Positions 19,348 to 29,258 of a stretch of DNA of 64,000 nucleotides are shown here, one piece after another (the stretch's first letter is position 1; each line of letters begins with the position of its first letter). This stretch comes from Synechococcus sp. M16CYN (GTDB lineage Bacteria > Cyanobacteriota > Cyanobacteriia > PCC-6307 > Cyanobiaceae). The position numbers and the translations under genes are program-made. The notes below the pieces were generated by a model. It searched no databases and had not been told where the DNA came from. It was given only the letters and a program-made list of their open reading frames with translations. The stretch covers positions 1,178,001 through 1,242,000 of the forward strand of contig NZ_AP029048.1 in the NCBI RefSeq assembly GCF_040371545.1, given 5' to 3'.

Positions 19348-19508
19348 TACACAGGCGCCGTTGCGAATCGCTACAAGAGCGTCTGCAATGCTGTCAAACC
19401 GGATCGGTTCGTCCGACTGAATGGAAGAACTAAAATTCAGGAGCCTGAGACCGTGGAATCAATTCTCATTATTGATCTCTATACGATCGATTGGTCTGTG
19501 AGCGCCCC

Positions 19509-20615
19509 ATGGCAAGTAATAAACCGTCAACCATGGCTGAAATGGTAGGTGCAGCCGATGCTCGTGTTGCGGTCATCGGTGCTTCCGGTTACGGAGGGAT
19601 TCAAATCATCCGGTTACTTCAAGGACATCCTTCCTTTTCAGTGACCTACCTCGGCGGAGAACGTAACGCTGGTCGACCCTGGAGTTCGGTCTGTTCATTC
19701 CTCCCGATTCCGGACGATCCACTTGTCCAACCGGTCAACCCTGAACAAATCTCCGAGGTTGCAGATTTTGCCATTCTTAGCCTGCCGAGCGGTCTGGCGT
19801 GTCGCTTAGCCCCACGATTACTCAATCGTGGTACTCGAGTTGTGGATCTCTCGGCTGATTTCCGTTATCGGTCACTGGACCAATGGATTCAGGTTTATGC
19901 CCAGGAAGCGGGCAAGCTTAATCGAGAAGATAGAGATCTTTGTCGAGATGCCGTGTATGGTTTGCCAGAATGGAATGGACCTGCCATCGCAGAGGCGAAG
20001 CTTGTTGCGGCACCTGGTTGCTTTCCAACAGCCAGCCTTTTGCCACTGCTTCCTTTTTTGAAACAAGGCTTGGTCGAGACTGATAGGATCGTCATCGATG
20101 CAAAGACAGGAACTTCTGGCGGCGGAAGGATTCCAAAAGAAACCATGCTATTGGCTGAGGCTGCAGAAGCTATAGCCCCCTATGGAGTTATTGGGCATCG
20201 CCACGCTTCTGAGATTGAGCAGATAGCTGAAGAGGTTGCCGGTCACACCATCCATATTCAATTTACTCCCCATTTAGTACCGATGGTAAGAGGACTTCTC
20301 TCAACGGTGTATGCGCGTCTTCGTGATCCAGGCCTGACAGCCGAGGACTGCACTACGGTACTCAACGCGGTGTACCGCCACCACCCATGCGTCTCCGTGC
20401 TTCCTGTCGGCACCTACCCCTCTACGAAATGGGCACGGCACACAAACTTAGCCTTTCTTTCAGTACAGGTTGACAGTCGTACCGGCCAATTAGTGCTGAT
20501 GAGTGCAATTGACAACCTGATCAAGGGCCAAGCTGGTCAGGGTGTGCAGTGTCTGAATCTGATGGCAGGCCTACCCCCAGAAAATGGTCTTCCTCTACAT
20601 CCTTTCTATCCCTGA
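19509..20615 (+). CDS. argC: N-acetyl-gamma-glutamyl-phosphate reductase
   Basis: The third enzyme of arginine synthesis, about 368 residues. 'VAVIGASGYGGIQIIRLL' (20-37) is the NADP-binding loop, and the catalytic cysteine is in 'VAAPGCFPTASLLPL' (about 171). 'TGTSGGGRIPK' and 'GHRHASEIEQIA' also fit ArgC. The ATG at 19509 is preferred over the TTG at 19491. It is divergent from ribBA, and its end overlaps convergent purN by 10 bases. Confidence 0.95.
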   Translation: MASNKPSTMAEMVGAADARVAVIGASGYGGIQIIRLLQGHPSFSVTYLGGERNAGRPWSSVCSFLPIPDDPLVQPVNPEQISEVADFAILSLPSGLACRLAPRLLNRGTRVVDLSADFRYRSLDQWIQVYAQEAGKLNREDRDLCRDAVYGLPEWNGPAIAEAKLVAAPGCFPTASLLPLLPFLKQGLVETDRIVIDAKTGTSGGGRIPKETMLLAEAAEAIAPYGVIGHRHASEIEQIAEEVAGHTIHIQFTPHLVPMVRGLLSTVYARLRDPGLTAEDCTTVLNAVYRHHPCVSVLPVGTYPSTKWARHTNLAFLSVQVDSRTGQLVLMSAIDNLIKGQAGQGVQCLNLMAGLPPENGLPLHPFYP

Positions 20616-21298
20616 CGCCAGCGATGGGCCATCTGTTGCAACGTCGCAGGCAGTAGGATGTGCTCTTGCATTTGGATTCTCCTAGCTAGGGATTTGTGAT
20701 CATCATCATCGAGGACTGGTACGGCGGCTTGAGAAAGAATGGGTCCAGCATCAAGCTCGGTGGTGACTAGGTGAACCGTGCAGCCGCTAATGCACACGCC
20801 TGCTTGGAGTGCTTGACCAACGCCATCCAGACCGCGAAAGCTGGGTAGAAGTGAAGGATGAATATTGATCAGCCGTTCAGAAAAGCCATTTACCAACACA
20901 TCGGTAACAATTCGCATCCAGCCAGCCATCACTACAACATCGACCTGATTCGATTGAAATAAATTCACGAGCTGACGATCGAGAGCTTGCCGATTTGAAT
21001 ATCCCCGATGATCTACTACCTTTACAGCAATGCCATGGGCTTTTGCTCGTTTTTGTGCCATGCAGTCCGGATTATTTACCACTAAGAGCGGGATTTCCGC
21101 ACTAAGCCAACCGGAGTTGATTGCTTGAATTAGAGCTTCGAAATTTGTTCCATTTCCGGAGGCCATCACACCAATCCTTAATGGAGGGCTTGTCGAGGGC
21201 ACTATATTGACGTTGGGATATAAGAGGGCCCGGTCGGTAGGTTTTTGCTGACCAGGCTGGGTCAAATCAAGTAATTGGTTCATGTCCTGTCCCTGCAT
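20606..21298 (-). CDS. purN: Phosphoribosylglycinamide formyltransferase (GAR transformylase)
   Basis: A 230-residue enzyme that transfers formyl from 10-formyl-THF in purine synthesis. 'GVMASGNGTNFEALIQAI' (43-60) binds substrate; 'NIHPSLLPSFRG' holds the catalytic His; 'GCTVHLVTTELDAGPILSQAAV' holds the catalytic Asp. The N-terminal 40 residues have no family counterpart, so the true start may be internal; no later ATG is as well placed. It overlaps argC by 10 bases at the 3' end. Confidence 0.93.
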   Translation of the reverse strand: MQGQDMNQLLDLTQPGQQKPTDRALLYPNVNIVPSTSPPLRIGVMASGNGTNFEALIQAINSGWLSAEIPLLVVNNPDCMAQKRAKAHGIAVKVVDHRGYSNRQALDRQLVNLFQSNQVDVVVMAGWMRIVTDVLVNGFSERLINIHPSLLPSFRGLDGVGQALQAGVCISGCTVHLVTTELDAGPILSQAAVPVLDDDDHKSLARRIQMQEHILLPATLQQMAHRWRQG

Positions 21299-21410
21299 CC
21301 TGTCAACTCTCTAAGTGTGGCTCGATTATTTAGCTCCTGATTTGATCTAAACTTGTCTTGATCCAAAAAAGTTTCAAGCTTGATCAAAGTAACTATCTTG
21401 AGAATATCGG

Positions 21411-21611
21411 GTGATTGTTAGCTTATGCCGACATTTACCACTGTTCATTACGAGACCTACCCGATCAACTGTATTTGTCGGGCTGATAGCGGCGTTAGTC
21501 TCCACATTAGTATTCACTAAAACGTCATCGTACGCTGCTTTCTGCCGTCTATTGGAAAATCTAAAAAGTGACTTTGTAAGAATGGTTGAGTTAACACCTC
21601 GGCAGGGTTGA
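21411..21611 (+). CDS. Possible small membrane or exported protein
   Basis: A 66-codon frame from GTG at 21411, ending one base before the M61 peptidase GTG. It has one hydrophobic segment (about residues 17-42, 'TVFVGLIAALVSTLVF' and onward), then a short polar tail. The tight junction with the next gene and the signal-like pattern favour a real gene; the lack of an obvious ribosome site and the weak start argue against it. No family is recognised. Confidence 0.35.
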   Translation: MIVSLCRHLPLFITRPTRSTVFVGLIAALVSTLVFTKTSSYAAFCRLLENLKSDFVRMVELTPRQG

Positions 21612-21612
21612 C

Positions 21613-23310
21613 GTGAGCGGTTCGGTTCAGATTCGGCTTGACTTGAGCCAGCCTTCCACCCAAACGGTCTGGGTCCAGATGGAGTGGGAGCCTCAATGGC
21701 ACCGCCAAATTCTGCAGTTTCCTGTATGGACGCCTGGGTCCTATACCGTTCGGGATCATGTGCAGCATCTTCACAGCCTCACACTGCACAGCCTAGGTAC
21801 CCCTCTAAGCATCCGTCGTCTGGCCCCGCATAAGTGGCAATGCGACCTGGTCGATCTTGATCCGCTTACACTGACCTACGCGGTTGAATCACGAGACCTA
21901 AGTGTTCGTACGGGACTCATTGATCCGGATCTTGCATCTCTCGCCCTAGCGTCTGTGGTACTGGAAGTCGAGGGGTTCCGCTGGTTACCTCATCGCTTGC
22001 AAGTGGTAGTCCCAAATAGTTGGCAGGTTCATATACCCTTGACGAGGTTGGAACAGGGTTGGTATGCCGAGGATTTAGATGAACTCATCGATAGTCCGCT
22101 ACATGCTGGTTTGTTTGGTTTCCAGTCCTTTACCGTCCAGGGGTATCGTCACGAACTTCTACTGATTGGTTCACATCCTTTTGGTTGGCCAGAAACATTT
22201 GTTGTTGATTTAGAGCGCGTTTGTAAAGCCACTTGTCAACTCATGGGAACGGCTCCACCCGCTGGCGACCGTTACCATCTCGTGCTGCAGCTCCTTGAAA
22301 ACGGATACGGAGGTCTTGAACATGATTACAGCGCTGTTTTGCAGTACAGCTGGTCCGCTCTAGCAACGGATAAGGGATATCGAAAACTTCTTCAGCTAGT
22401 GGGGCATGAATATCTGCATCAATGGAATGTGAGACGCCTTCGACCAACGGAATATCGGCCTTATGACTATACCCGTCCGGTAGTTAGTGAAGGATTGTGG
22501 TTTGCGGAAGGAATCACCAGCTATTACGACTTGTCTCTTCCTCTATTAGCTGGTTGTAGCGATCGGTCCATGCTCTTGAGCGATCTCGGAGAAGAACTGT
22601 CAGCTGTCCTAATGACATCAGGAAGGTCGATTCAATCCCTTTCAATGAGCGCGGAAGAAGCTTGGGTCAAGCTTTATAAATCAACTCCAGCATCTCGAGA
22701 CTCCCAAGTAAGTTACTACCGACTCGGCACTGCGGTTGCCTTTTGCTTGGATGTTCGCCTACGGACCCATGGATCTTCGCTCGCTCAACTGCTGCGCTAC
22801 CTTTGGGAGCGTTACGGGCGAACTCTGCGGGGCTATTGTCGACAAGATCTGCATTGTTGGCTGGCTTCATTAGCTGATGGTATCTCTGCTGATCTTGATC
22901 ATTGGCTAGATGACACTGATTCGGTTCCTCTGGAACAAACAGCCCAGTCGATAGGACTGAGACTCGTTCCCGTGCCCTCGAAGATGCCACACCATGGACT
23001 GACTTTGAAGGAGTCATCTGGTGCTTTAGTCATTCAACGTGTAATGCAACAAAGTCCTGGGATGAAGGCAAGCTTGGTTGTGGGAGATGAAATTTTAGGT
23101 CTTAATGGTTTTCGTGTTCAACACCTGGACACTATTCCCTTGCTGATGCGGAATCAGAAAGATGTGCTGGTTACCTTTGCTCGGCGCGGCTCGATCCAAG
23201 AAACGTATCTTTCCCCTGAAACAGGGGTGGAGCGTTGGTGTTTGGATTGGGATTCAGGTGCAACATCAGATCAGCTGGCGTTGCGAGAACAATGGTTTCA
23301 AATTCTCTAA
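21613..23310 (+). CDS. M61 family glycyl-aminopeptidase-like metallopeptidase with PDZ domain
   Basis: A 565-residue peptidase. The N-terminal beta-domain begins 'SVQIRLDLSQPSTQTVWVQM' and holds 'FPVWTPGSYTVRDHVQHL', typical of M61. The zinc site 'GHEYLHQWNVRRLRP' (HExxH near 265) and downstream 'WFAEGITSYYDL' (third ligand Glu near 298) are intact. A C-terminal PDZ domain (about 450-540) includes 'GMKASLVVGDEILGLNGFRV'. Start is GTG at 21613. No signal peptide, so probably cytoplasmic. The amidase gene downstream starts inside its last codons. Confidence 0.92.
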   Translation: MSGSVQIRLDLSQPSTQTVWVQMEWEPQWHRQILQFPVWTPGSYTVRDHVQHLHSLTLHSLGTPLSIRRLAPHKWQCDLVDLDPLTLTYAVESRDLSVRTGLIDPDLASLALASVVLEVEGFRWLPHRLQVVVPNSWQVHIPLTRLEQGWYAEDLDELIDSPLHAGLFGFQSFTVQGYRHELLLIGSHPFGWPETFVVDLERVCKATCQLMGTAPPAGDRYHLVLQLLENGYGGLEHDYSAVLQYSWSALATDKGYRKLLQLVGHEYLHQWNVRRLRPTEYRPYDYTRPVVSEGLWFAEGITSYYDLSLPLLAGCSDRSMLLSDLGEELSAVLMTSGRSIQSLSMSAEEAWVKLYKSTPASRDSQVSYYRLGTAVAFCLDVRLRTHGSSLAQLLRYLWERYGRTLRGYCRQDLHCWLASLADGISADLDHWLDDTDSVPLEQTAQSIGLRLVPVPSKMPHHGLTLKESSGALVIQRVMQQSPGMKASLVVGDEILGLNGFRVQHLDTIPLLMRNQKDVLVTFARRGSIQETYLSPETGVERWCLDWDSGATSDQLALREQWFQIL

Positions 23311-24218
23311 ACCGTAGCCTGAAGCAGGCCCCTGCGGCCGTTCAGAGCGGTCGATGGGTCACCATCTCTGTAATAACCATCGGTTCAATCAGTTGTTTGA
23401 TTTTGGGCTGGTCCGTGATTAGGACCCAGATGAGGTCTTTGACAGATGATCGCTCGATTCTGCTGGAGTTGCTTGATCGAGTCAGCAATGGAGGCGATCA
23501 TCGGCTGCGAGAAGCTCCATCTAGTTCTATACCACCGGCACCCCTTTCCCGTTCTTGGCACTCTCCTTTAGCGCGTCAATGTTCAGGACTAAATAAAGAG
23601 CTCCGATTCCGATTAGAGGATCTCCAGGAACGTTCCGATTCTTGGCGAACTTTTATTCCGATTGATCCAACCAATTTTGGTGAGCGATTTACCAGGGATG
23701 CATTCGGCCGCCGACTCGACGCCACACCCAGGATTATTGTTTTACATGAAACGGTGTATTCGGTTAATTCGGCCGTCAATACTTTCTTGACACCCCACCT
23801 GCGCGATGAAGACCAGGCGAGTTACCATACGCTTGTCAGCCTGGATGGGCGTGTTCTTGATCTCGTTGATCCTTTAAAACGTGCTTACGGAGCCGGCTTT
23901 TCAGCTTTTCTCGGTGAGTGGGCCATTACTAATAAAAACTTGAAAGGATCGGTGAATAACTTTGCTCTTCACCTTGGTCTGGAAACTCCACCTAGTGGCG
24001 CTAATGCTCATTCAACTCATAGCGGCTACACCCCCAAGCAATACGATGTCCTTGCCATTGTATTGTCGGGCTGGATGAGGGTCTTCGACCTGCCTCCAAC
24101 AGCTATAACCACCCATAGCCACGTTGATGTGGGTGGCGAGCGGGCCGATCCTAGGAGTTTTGATTGGTCAGCGCTTCAGATGCGCCTGGCGGCTCTCGGG
24201 CATCTCTGTATTTCTTAA
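23292..24218 (+). CDS. N-acetylmuramoyl-L-alanine amidase (amidase_2 type), membrane-anchored
   Basis: A 308-residue cell-wall hydrolase. Residues about 25-47 (WVTISVITIGSISCLILGW) form a membrane anchor or uncleaved signal. The amidase_2/PGRP zinc-site pattern is visible as 'IIVLHETVYS', 'SYHTLVSLDGRV' and 'TTHSHVDVGGERADP', and 'GVNNFALHLGLE'-like text (SVNNFALHLGLE) marks the fold. The start at 23292 (MVSNSLNRS) overlaps the peptidase end by 19 bases; an earlier in-frame start at 23235 is unlikely because it lies deeper in that gene. Both genes form an operon. Confidence 0.88.
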   Translation: MVSNSLNRSLKQAPAAVQSGRWVTISVITIGSISCLILGWSVIRTQMRSLTDDRSILLELLDRVSNGGDHRLREAPSSSIPPAPLSRSWHSPLARQCSGLNKELRFRLEDLQERSDSWRTFIPIDPTNFGERFTRDAFGRRLDATPRIIVLHETVYSVNSAVNTFLTPHLRDEDQASYHTLVSLDGRVLDLVDPLKRAYGAGFSAFLGEWAITNKNLKGSVNNFALHLGLETPPSGANAHSTHSGYTPKQYDVLAIVLSGWMRVFDLPPTAITTHSHVDVGGERADPRSFDWSALQMRLAALGHLCIS

Positions 24219-24573
24219 GCTCAGACTGGTTTCGGGTATACAGGCCCGCCCACCTTAAGTAGATTCAGGCATGGAATTTAGGGTCTTACGTATAGCGCAG
24301 AACCCGAGCTGGACATTCAAGTCTGCTGTTATGCAAATGGCTAATAGTGGCAATTACTTTGGCGCCTAAGTAGGAGTAGCTGGCTTAGCGCCTGCAGTTT
24401 CCCTACTAGAAACTGAACATTTCATTTTAGATCTAATACGTGCAATTAACAGCGGTCCTTCGCCAGGTTTTGAATGTTGAATCTTATCGAAAAGAATTGC
24501 GGTGATCAGCATGAGATTTACTCGATACTTGGCTACTTTTTTGAGAATTGTTGGCTTAAGCGCATGCGGTCGA
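24219..24573. other. Short intergenic stretch with ambiguous reading frames
   Basis: On the plus strand an ATG at 24271 opens a frame broken by TAA at 24367 and TGA at 24478 but otherwise continuing, which could be a decayed gene. On the minus strand a 73-codon frame (24366-24587) covers the same bases. Neither can be called. No RNA gene or strong hairpin is seen. Confidence 0.3.
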
Positions 24574-24744
24574 TCAAGCGTACGCAAACAGAGAGGCTAG
24601 AGTTTGATCCATTCTGTCAATAAGCATCCGTACAAGAAGCGTTTGCGATCGATGTACGCCAAAGTGCTGTTGCAGCATTTGTAACTTTTTGGCGGTGAAA
24701 TCGATCGGGTTCAGGCGGCCAACCACAGTGGAAGGCTCCAGCAT
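24574..24744 (-). CDS. Small ribbon-helix-helix-like protein (56 residues)
   Basis: ATG at 24744 to TGA at 24576. The reading is 'MLEPSTVVGRLNPIDFTAKK' and on through 'LQMLQQHFGVHRSQTLLVRM' to 'LIDRMDQTLASLFAYA'. The order short strand (TVVGRLNPIDF), helix (TAKKLQMLQQHFG), turn (VHRSQ), helix (TLLVRMLIDRMDQTL) fits the ribbon-helix-helix DNA-binding fold, as does the 'RSQ...L' turn. It may be a small regulator. No partner toxin gene is nearby. Function is inference; codon use and composition support coding. Confidence 0.6.
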   Translation of the reverse strand: MLEPSTVVGRLNPIDFTAKKLQMLQQHFGVHRSQTLLVRMLIDRMDQTLASLFAYA

Positions 24745-24948
24745 TGATGGATTCGATCTTCAACGTCGTTTGAGCAATCCCTAGCAAGACCATGGCGCAG
24801 GTCCCTATTCTAGGAAGCGCAGATGATCATGAATCGAGGCGTGACGCCAACGCGGAGGCATTGAAGCTAAGACTAATTGGACTGTTCAAGGGGTACGCAT
24901 TCCGCCAGATCTTTGGATAGCTTCAGCTTGATCTCAACATCCAATCCC

Positions 24949-26547
24949 GTGAGCTTTCCGGATTTCAGCGCTAGTGACGCTCAAATTCAATGGCAGCGGT
25001 TTTGTGATCTGCTGTGGTACCACGACGACCTTGAAATGTGGCTGGATATCAGCCGAATGCATTTGAACGCTACGCAGCTTAACCAGATGCAATCGGCTAT
25101 GAGTGTTGCTTTTTCAGCTATGCAAAGTCTGGAGGCGGGTGCAATTGCTAATCCAGATGAAAATAGACAGGTAGGTCATTACTGGTTGCGGTCTCCGCAT
25201 CTCGCTCCTTCGGAAGCTATTCGTAGTCGTATTTCTTACGAGGTAGGTCAAATTGAAGCCTTTGGTCGTGACGTGATCCATGGAGTAATCAAGGCCCCCA
25301 ACGGAGAATCATTTACTGACGTTTTATGGATTGGAATCGGCGGCAGTGGTCTTGGCCCTGCCTTGATGATTCAATCGCTTCAAAACAAGAATCAAGGACT
25401 TCCATTCCATTTTCTCGACAACGTTGACCCAAATGGGATGAGCAATATTTTCAGTGTTTTGTCAGAAAAGCTTAAAACCACACTGGTGGTGACAGTGAGT
25501 AAGTCTGGGACGACGCCGGAACCCCATTTAGGGATGGAGCAAGCTCGTTTTCGCGTTGAGGAAGCCGGTGGGAATTGGACTAGTCAAGCTGTCGCAGTTA
25601 CCATGCTGGACAGCCTTCTAGACCAGCAGGCTCAACAAGAGAATTGGCTTAAGCGGTTCAATATGTTCGATTGGGTGGGTGGCCGCACAAGCATAACTAG
25701 TGCCGTGGGATTGCTTCCGGGCGCATTGATTGGCTGTGATATCAAGAATTTTCTATCTGGTGCAGCGCAGATGGATGCAGCCACTCGGGTAGTCGATATC
25801 CGTCGTAATCCGGCAGCTCTAATGGCTGCGGCTTGGTATGCAGCTGGCGATGGTCAAGGTCGCCGTGACATGGTGGTGTTGCCATATCGGGATCGCCTCG
25901 AAGTTTTTAGTCGCTATCTCCAACAGCTGGTTATGGAGTCCCTCGGCAAGCGTCTTGATCGCAATGGCAAGGTCGTACACCAGGGAATTGCTGTCTATGG
26001 AAACAAAGGTTCCACTGATCAGCATGCATATGTCCAGCAGTTGCGCGATGGAGTGGACAATTTCTTCGCTACGTTTATCGAAGAGCTGGAAGATATTCAG
26101 GGAGTCCTTGCGATCAAGGATGAGCATCCTGGTGATTTTCTTAACGGTTTCTTGCAAGGTACGCGCTCTGCGTTGACGGAAGGAAATCGACAAAGCATGA
26201 GCATCACCATGCGGCGCTTCGATGAACGTCGTCTTGGAGCTCTGGTTGCCTTATTCGAGCGCGCGGTCGGACTTTACAGCGAGCTTATCAACATCAACGC
26301 CTATAACCAACCCGGTGTTGAAGCAGGTAAGAAAGCCGCCGCGGCAGTTCTCAGGCTACAACAGAGCGTTGAAGGTTTGCTTGAAGACGGCTTGTCACGA
26401 TCCGTGGCGGACATTAGGCACGCTCTTGGCGATGGCAACGATGAATCTATTTTTTGGATTATGCGTCGTCTCATTGCCAACAGAGACTGCTACAGTGCCC
26501 AAGGGAATTGGTCAAATCCCGCCGGCATGCGTTTCAACAAATCTTGA
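24949..26547 (+). CDS. pgi: Glucose-6-phosphate isomerase
   Basis: Converts glucose-6-phosphate and fructose-6-phosphate in glycolysis and the oxidative pentose pathway; 532 residues. SIS-domain motifs are 'VLWIGIGGSGLGPALM', 'VVTVSKSGTTPEPHLGM', 'FDWVGGRTSITSAVGLLPG' and 'YGNKGSTDQHAYVQQL'; 'NINAYNQPGVEAGKKAA' holds the catalytic Lys region. The preferred start is GTG at 24949 (reads MSFPDFSASDAQ); the frame extends to TTG at 24877 with 24 extra, unconserved residues. Convergent with leuS. Confidence 0.95.
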   Translation: MSFPDFSASDAQIQWQRFCDLLWYHDDLEMWLDISRMHLNATQLNQMQSAMSVAFSAMQSLEAGAIANPDENRQVGHYWLRSPHLAPSEAIRSRISYEVGQIEAFGRDVIHGVIKAPNGESFTDVLWIGIGGSGLGPALMIQSLQNKNQGLPFHFLDNVDPNGMSNIFSVLSEKLKTTLVVTVSKSGTTPEPHLGMEQARFRVEEAGGNWTSQAVAVTMLDSLLDQQAQQENWLKRFNMFDWVGGRTSITSAVGLLPGALIGCDIKNFLSGAAQMDAATRVVDIRRNPAALMAAAWYAAGDGQGRRDMVVLPYRDRLEVFSRYLQQLVMESLGKRLDRNGKVVHQGIAVYGNKGSTDQHAYVQQLRDGVDNFFATFIEELEDIQGVLAIKDEHPGDFLNGFLQGTRSALTEGNRQSMSITMRRFDERRLGALVALFERAVGLYSELININAYNQPGVEAGKKAAAAVLRLQQSVEGLLEDGLSRSVADIRHALGDGNDESIFWIMRRLIANRDCYSAQGNWSNPAGMRFNKS

Positions 26548-26586
26548 GGAGCTACCAACCGCTCCTCTATGCTCTAGGGATAGAGG
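26546..26586. terminator. Overlapping inverted repeats between pgi and leuS
   Basis: Two perfect seven-base stems share bases: GAGGAGC (26546-26552) with GCTCCTC (26561-26567), and CCTCTAT (26564-26570) with ATAGAGG (26580-26586). They cannot form together. They sit between the convergent ends of pgi (26547) and leuS (26613). A bidirectional terminator is the simplest role; neither stem is followed by a T run. Confidence 0.5.
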
Positions 26587-26612
26587 ATGTTGCGGCACTA
26601 AAATTGTGAAAA

Positions 26613-29258
26613 TCAGGTTACCAAATTAACTAGTTTACCTGGCACGGTGATCACGCGCTTCGGCAAAGCTCCCTCGAGCCACTTGTTGGCCACGTCGCTG
26701 CCGAGAACCATTGCCTCAAGTGTCTCCTTGTCAATATCGATGGGAACCTGTATGGTCCCGCGCACTTTGCCCTTTATCTGAATCACGATGGTGAGGCTAT
26801 CCCGCACTAATGCGGTGGGATCTACCACTGGCCAGCTCTGGTGATGCACGCGGCCCTCTCCACCAAGGCGACTCCAAAACTCTTCCGCTAAATGAGGCGC
26901 AAATGGAGCGAGTAGGCGAATCAAACCAGAAAGTGCTTCTTGCAAAACTGGAGGGCGAAGAGCATTTTCTCCTGCTGCTATTATCGTATTAGAGAATTTC
27001 ATTAATTCAGAAATTGCTGTGTTCAACTGAATATCGCTACGGAGATCCTCACTCACAGCTTCAATTGCCAAATGAAGAGCCCGATGGACTGCGATTTCCT
27101 CATCTGTCAGGTCGGTTGGTAGCTCAACCTCAGCCAGCGAGTTTACTGTTACTGAAGCAGCGTTTACAAGACGCCATAGGCGTTGGAGGAAGCGGAACTG
27201 CCCTTCAACATCGTTATCGTCCCACTCGAGATCTTTTTCAGGCGGTGCTTTGAATAGAATGAACATCCGTGTGGTGTCGGCGCCATAGCGATCAATAACT
27301 TCTGCAGGATTAACACCGTTGTGTTTCGACTTGGACATTTTTTCAAACAGCACCTCAAGCTGATCACCGGTGTTAGGGTCGTGGGGATCATCCGGATTTT
27401 CCACATCTGCTGGTGCGATGTATTTGCCGGTTTTTTGATTGCGGTAGGTCACCCCTTGCACCATTCCCTGGGTGAGCAGTTGCTCGAAAGGCTCATCTAG
27501 ATCAATCAAACCGCTGTCTTTTAACGCTTTAGTAAAAAATCGAGCGTAAAGTAGATGGAGGATAGCATGCTCAACTCCTCCTACATATTGCTTCACTGGC
27601 AACCAACGGTTCACCGCTTCCTTGCTGAAGGGTTGCTCTATGTTATTTGGATCGGCGAAACGAAGAAAATACCAAGAAGAGCACATAAAAGTATCCATCG
27701 TGTCGGTCTCACGCTTGGCCGCCGTTCCACAACGAGGACATGGCACGTTGACCCAATCGGCCTGCAGACTGAGGGGGGAACCACCTTTGCTGGAGAGGTC
27801 GATGCCGCGGGGCAATTGCACCGGTAAATCTTCTTTCAGAACAGGAACAACACCGCAGGAGGGACAGTGGATTACCGGTATGGGGCAACCCCAGTAGCGC
27901 TGACGTGAGATCAGCCAATCCCTGAGGCGATATGTCACTTTACCGGTAGCCCATCCGGCCCTTTCTCCGTGGCCTACGACCTTGGCCTGGGCCTGGGTTG
28001 AGGTCATGTCGTTAAACGCGTTAGAGTTAATTAAGGTTCCTGGTTTGGTCCAGGCTTTGCCGTCGTCAATTGCTTCTTTGGCACCGTCAGCATCGATCAC
28101 TTGGCGAATCGGTAGATTGTAAATACGGGCAAACTGAATATCTCGTTGATCATGAGCTGGGACACCCATAACAGCACCCGTGCCATAATCAACCAGGACG
28201 TAGTCAGCAATCCAAACCGGTAAGATTTCGCCGTTCAAAGGATTCGTGACGCTGGCACCTATAGCCTCTCCGCGCTTAGGTTTGTCGTCTCTAATACGCT
28301 CAGTGGCGCTTAACCGCGCTATTTGCTCGCGAAATCGTTCGACATTGGCTCTGCGATCCTCTGTTGTGAGCATGTCTACAAGCTTATGCTCTGGCGCTAA
28401 CACCACGTAACTGGCTCCGGCAAGAGTGTCTGGGCGAGTGGTAAATATCGTGATCGATTGACCGATTTGATCATTGACCAAAAAAGTGATCTCCGCTCCT
28501 TCTGAACGTCCAATCCAGTTAGCCTGCATGGTCCTAACCCGTTCAGGCCAACCTTTCAACTTGTTGAGGTCGTTCAATAGCGGCTCAGCGTAATCAGTAA
28601 TACGCAGAAACCATTGGTTCAACTGACGCTGTTCAACGAGTGCACCTGAGCGCCACGAACGGCCTTCAGCATCTACCTGCTCGTTAGCCAACACCGTCTG
28701 ATCTACAGGATCCCAATTGACGGTGGCATTTTTTCTATAAGCCAACCCGCTGTCTAGAAATCGAAGGAAAAGCCACTGAGTCCAACGATAGTAATCGCTG
28801 TGGCACGTAGTTTGTTCACGGTTCCAGTCAATCGACAATCCAAGTCGATCGAGTTGATCACGCATTTGGTTAATATTCCTGTTAGTCCAATCGCTGGGAT
28901 CGGTATTACGTTCGATCGCAGCATTTTCAGCAGGCAATCCAAAAGCATCCCAACCCATGGGATGCAGAACTGCCATGCCTTTCATACGTTGCACTCGCGC
29001 CATCACATCAGTGATCACATAGTTCCGCACATGGCCCATGTGTAAGCTCCCAGATGGATAGGGAAACATCGATAGGGCAAAAAAGGCCGGTTTACTATTA
29101 TCAGTATCCGTAACATCAAGACCCTCTTGCTTCCATCGGGCTCTCCAACGCCGCTCAAGGGCGGTTGGGTCGTAGCGATTAGCGTATGGACTGTTGTCAG
29201 CCGAAGATGAGGCAGCGTTCACGAAACACAGCATGTGGTATGAATGCGATGGTGCCAC
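26613..29258 (-). CDS. leuS: Leucyl-tRNA synthetase
   Basis: An 881-residue class I aminoacyl-tRNA synthetase. '[20 protein letters not shown]' (65-84) is the HIGH-like motif, '[11 protein letters not shown]' (about 640) is the KMSKS loop, and an editing domain (CP1) sits between with '[17 protein letters not shown]'. The C-terminal '[14 protein letters not shown]' domain is typical of LeuRS. Start could be ATG 29258 or 29234; the first 25 residues are variable and not conserved. It is followed upstream by a large AT-rich stretch. Confidence 0.97.
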   Translation of the reverse strand: MAPSHSYHMLCFVNAASSSADNSPYANRYDPTALERRWRARWKQEGLDVTDTDNSKPAFFALSMFPYPSGSLHMGHVRNYVITDVMARVQRMKGMAVLHPMGWDAFGLPAENAAIERNTDPSDWTNRNINQMRDQLDRLGLSIDWNREQTTCHSDYYRWTQWLFLRFLDSGLAYRKNATVNWDPVDQTVLANEQVDAEGRSWRSGALVEQRQLNQWFLRITDYAEPLLNDLNKLKGWPERVRTMQANWIGRSEGAEITFLVNDQIGQSITIFTTRPDTLAGASYVVLAPEHKLVDMLTTEDRRANVERFREQIARLSATERIRDDKPKRGEAIGASVTNPLNGEILPVWIADYVLVDYGTGAVMGVPAHDQRDIQFARIYNLPIRQVIDADGAKEAIDDGKAWTKPGTLINSNAFNDMTSTQAQAKVVGHGERAGWATGKVTYRLRDWLISRQRYWGCPIPVIHCPSCGVVPVLKEDLPVQLPRGIDLSSKGGSPLSLQADWVNVPCPRCGTAAKRETDTMDTFMCSSWYFLRFADPNNIEQPFSKEAVNRWLPVKQYVGGVEHAILHLLYARFFTKALKDSGLIDLDEPFEQLLTQGMVQGVTYRNQKTGKYIAPADVENPDDPHDPNTGDQLEVLFEKMSKSKHNGVNPAEVIDRYGADTTRMFILFKAPPEKDLEWDDNDVEGQFRFLQRLWRLVNAASVTVNSLAEVELPTDLTDEEIAVHRALHLAIEAVSEDLRSDIQLNTAISELMKFSNTIIAAGENALRPPVLQEALSGLIRLLAPFAPHLAEEFWSRLGGEGRVHHQSWPVVDPTALVRDSLTIVIQIKGKVRGTIQVPIDIDKETLEAMVLGSDVANKWLEGALPKRVITVPGKLVNLVT

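Noticed and set aside
24271-24480. Plus-strand frame with TAA and TGA interruptions that might be a decayed gene
   Set aside because: The opposite strand has an equally plausible 73-codon frame and neither shows a recognisable motif or start site.
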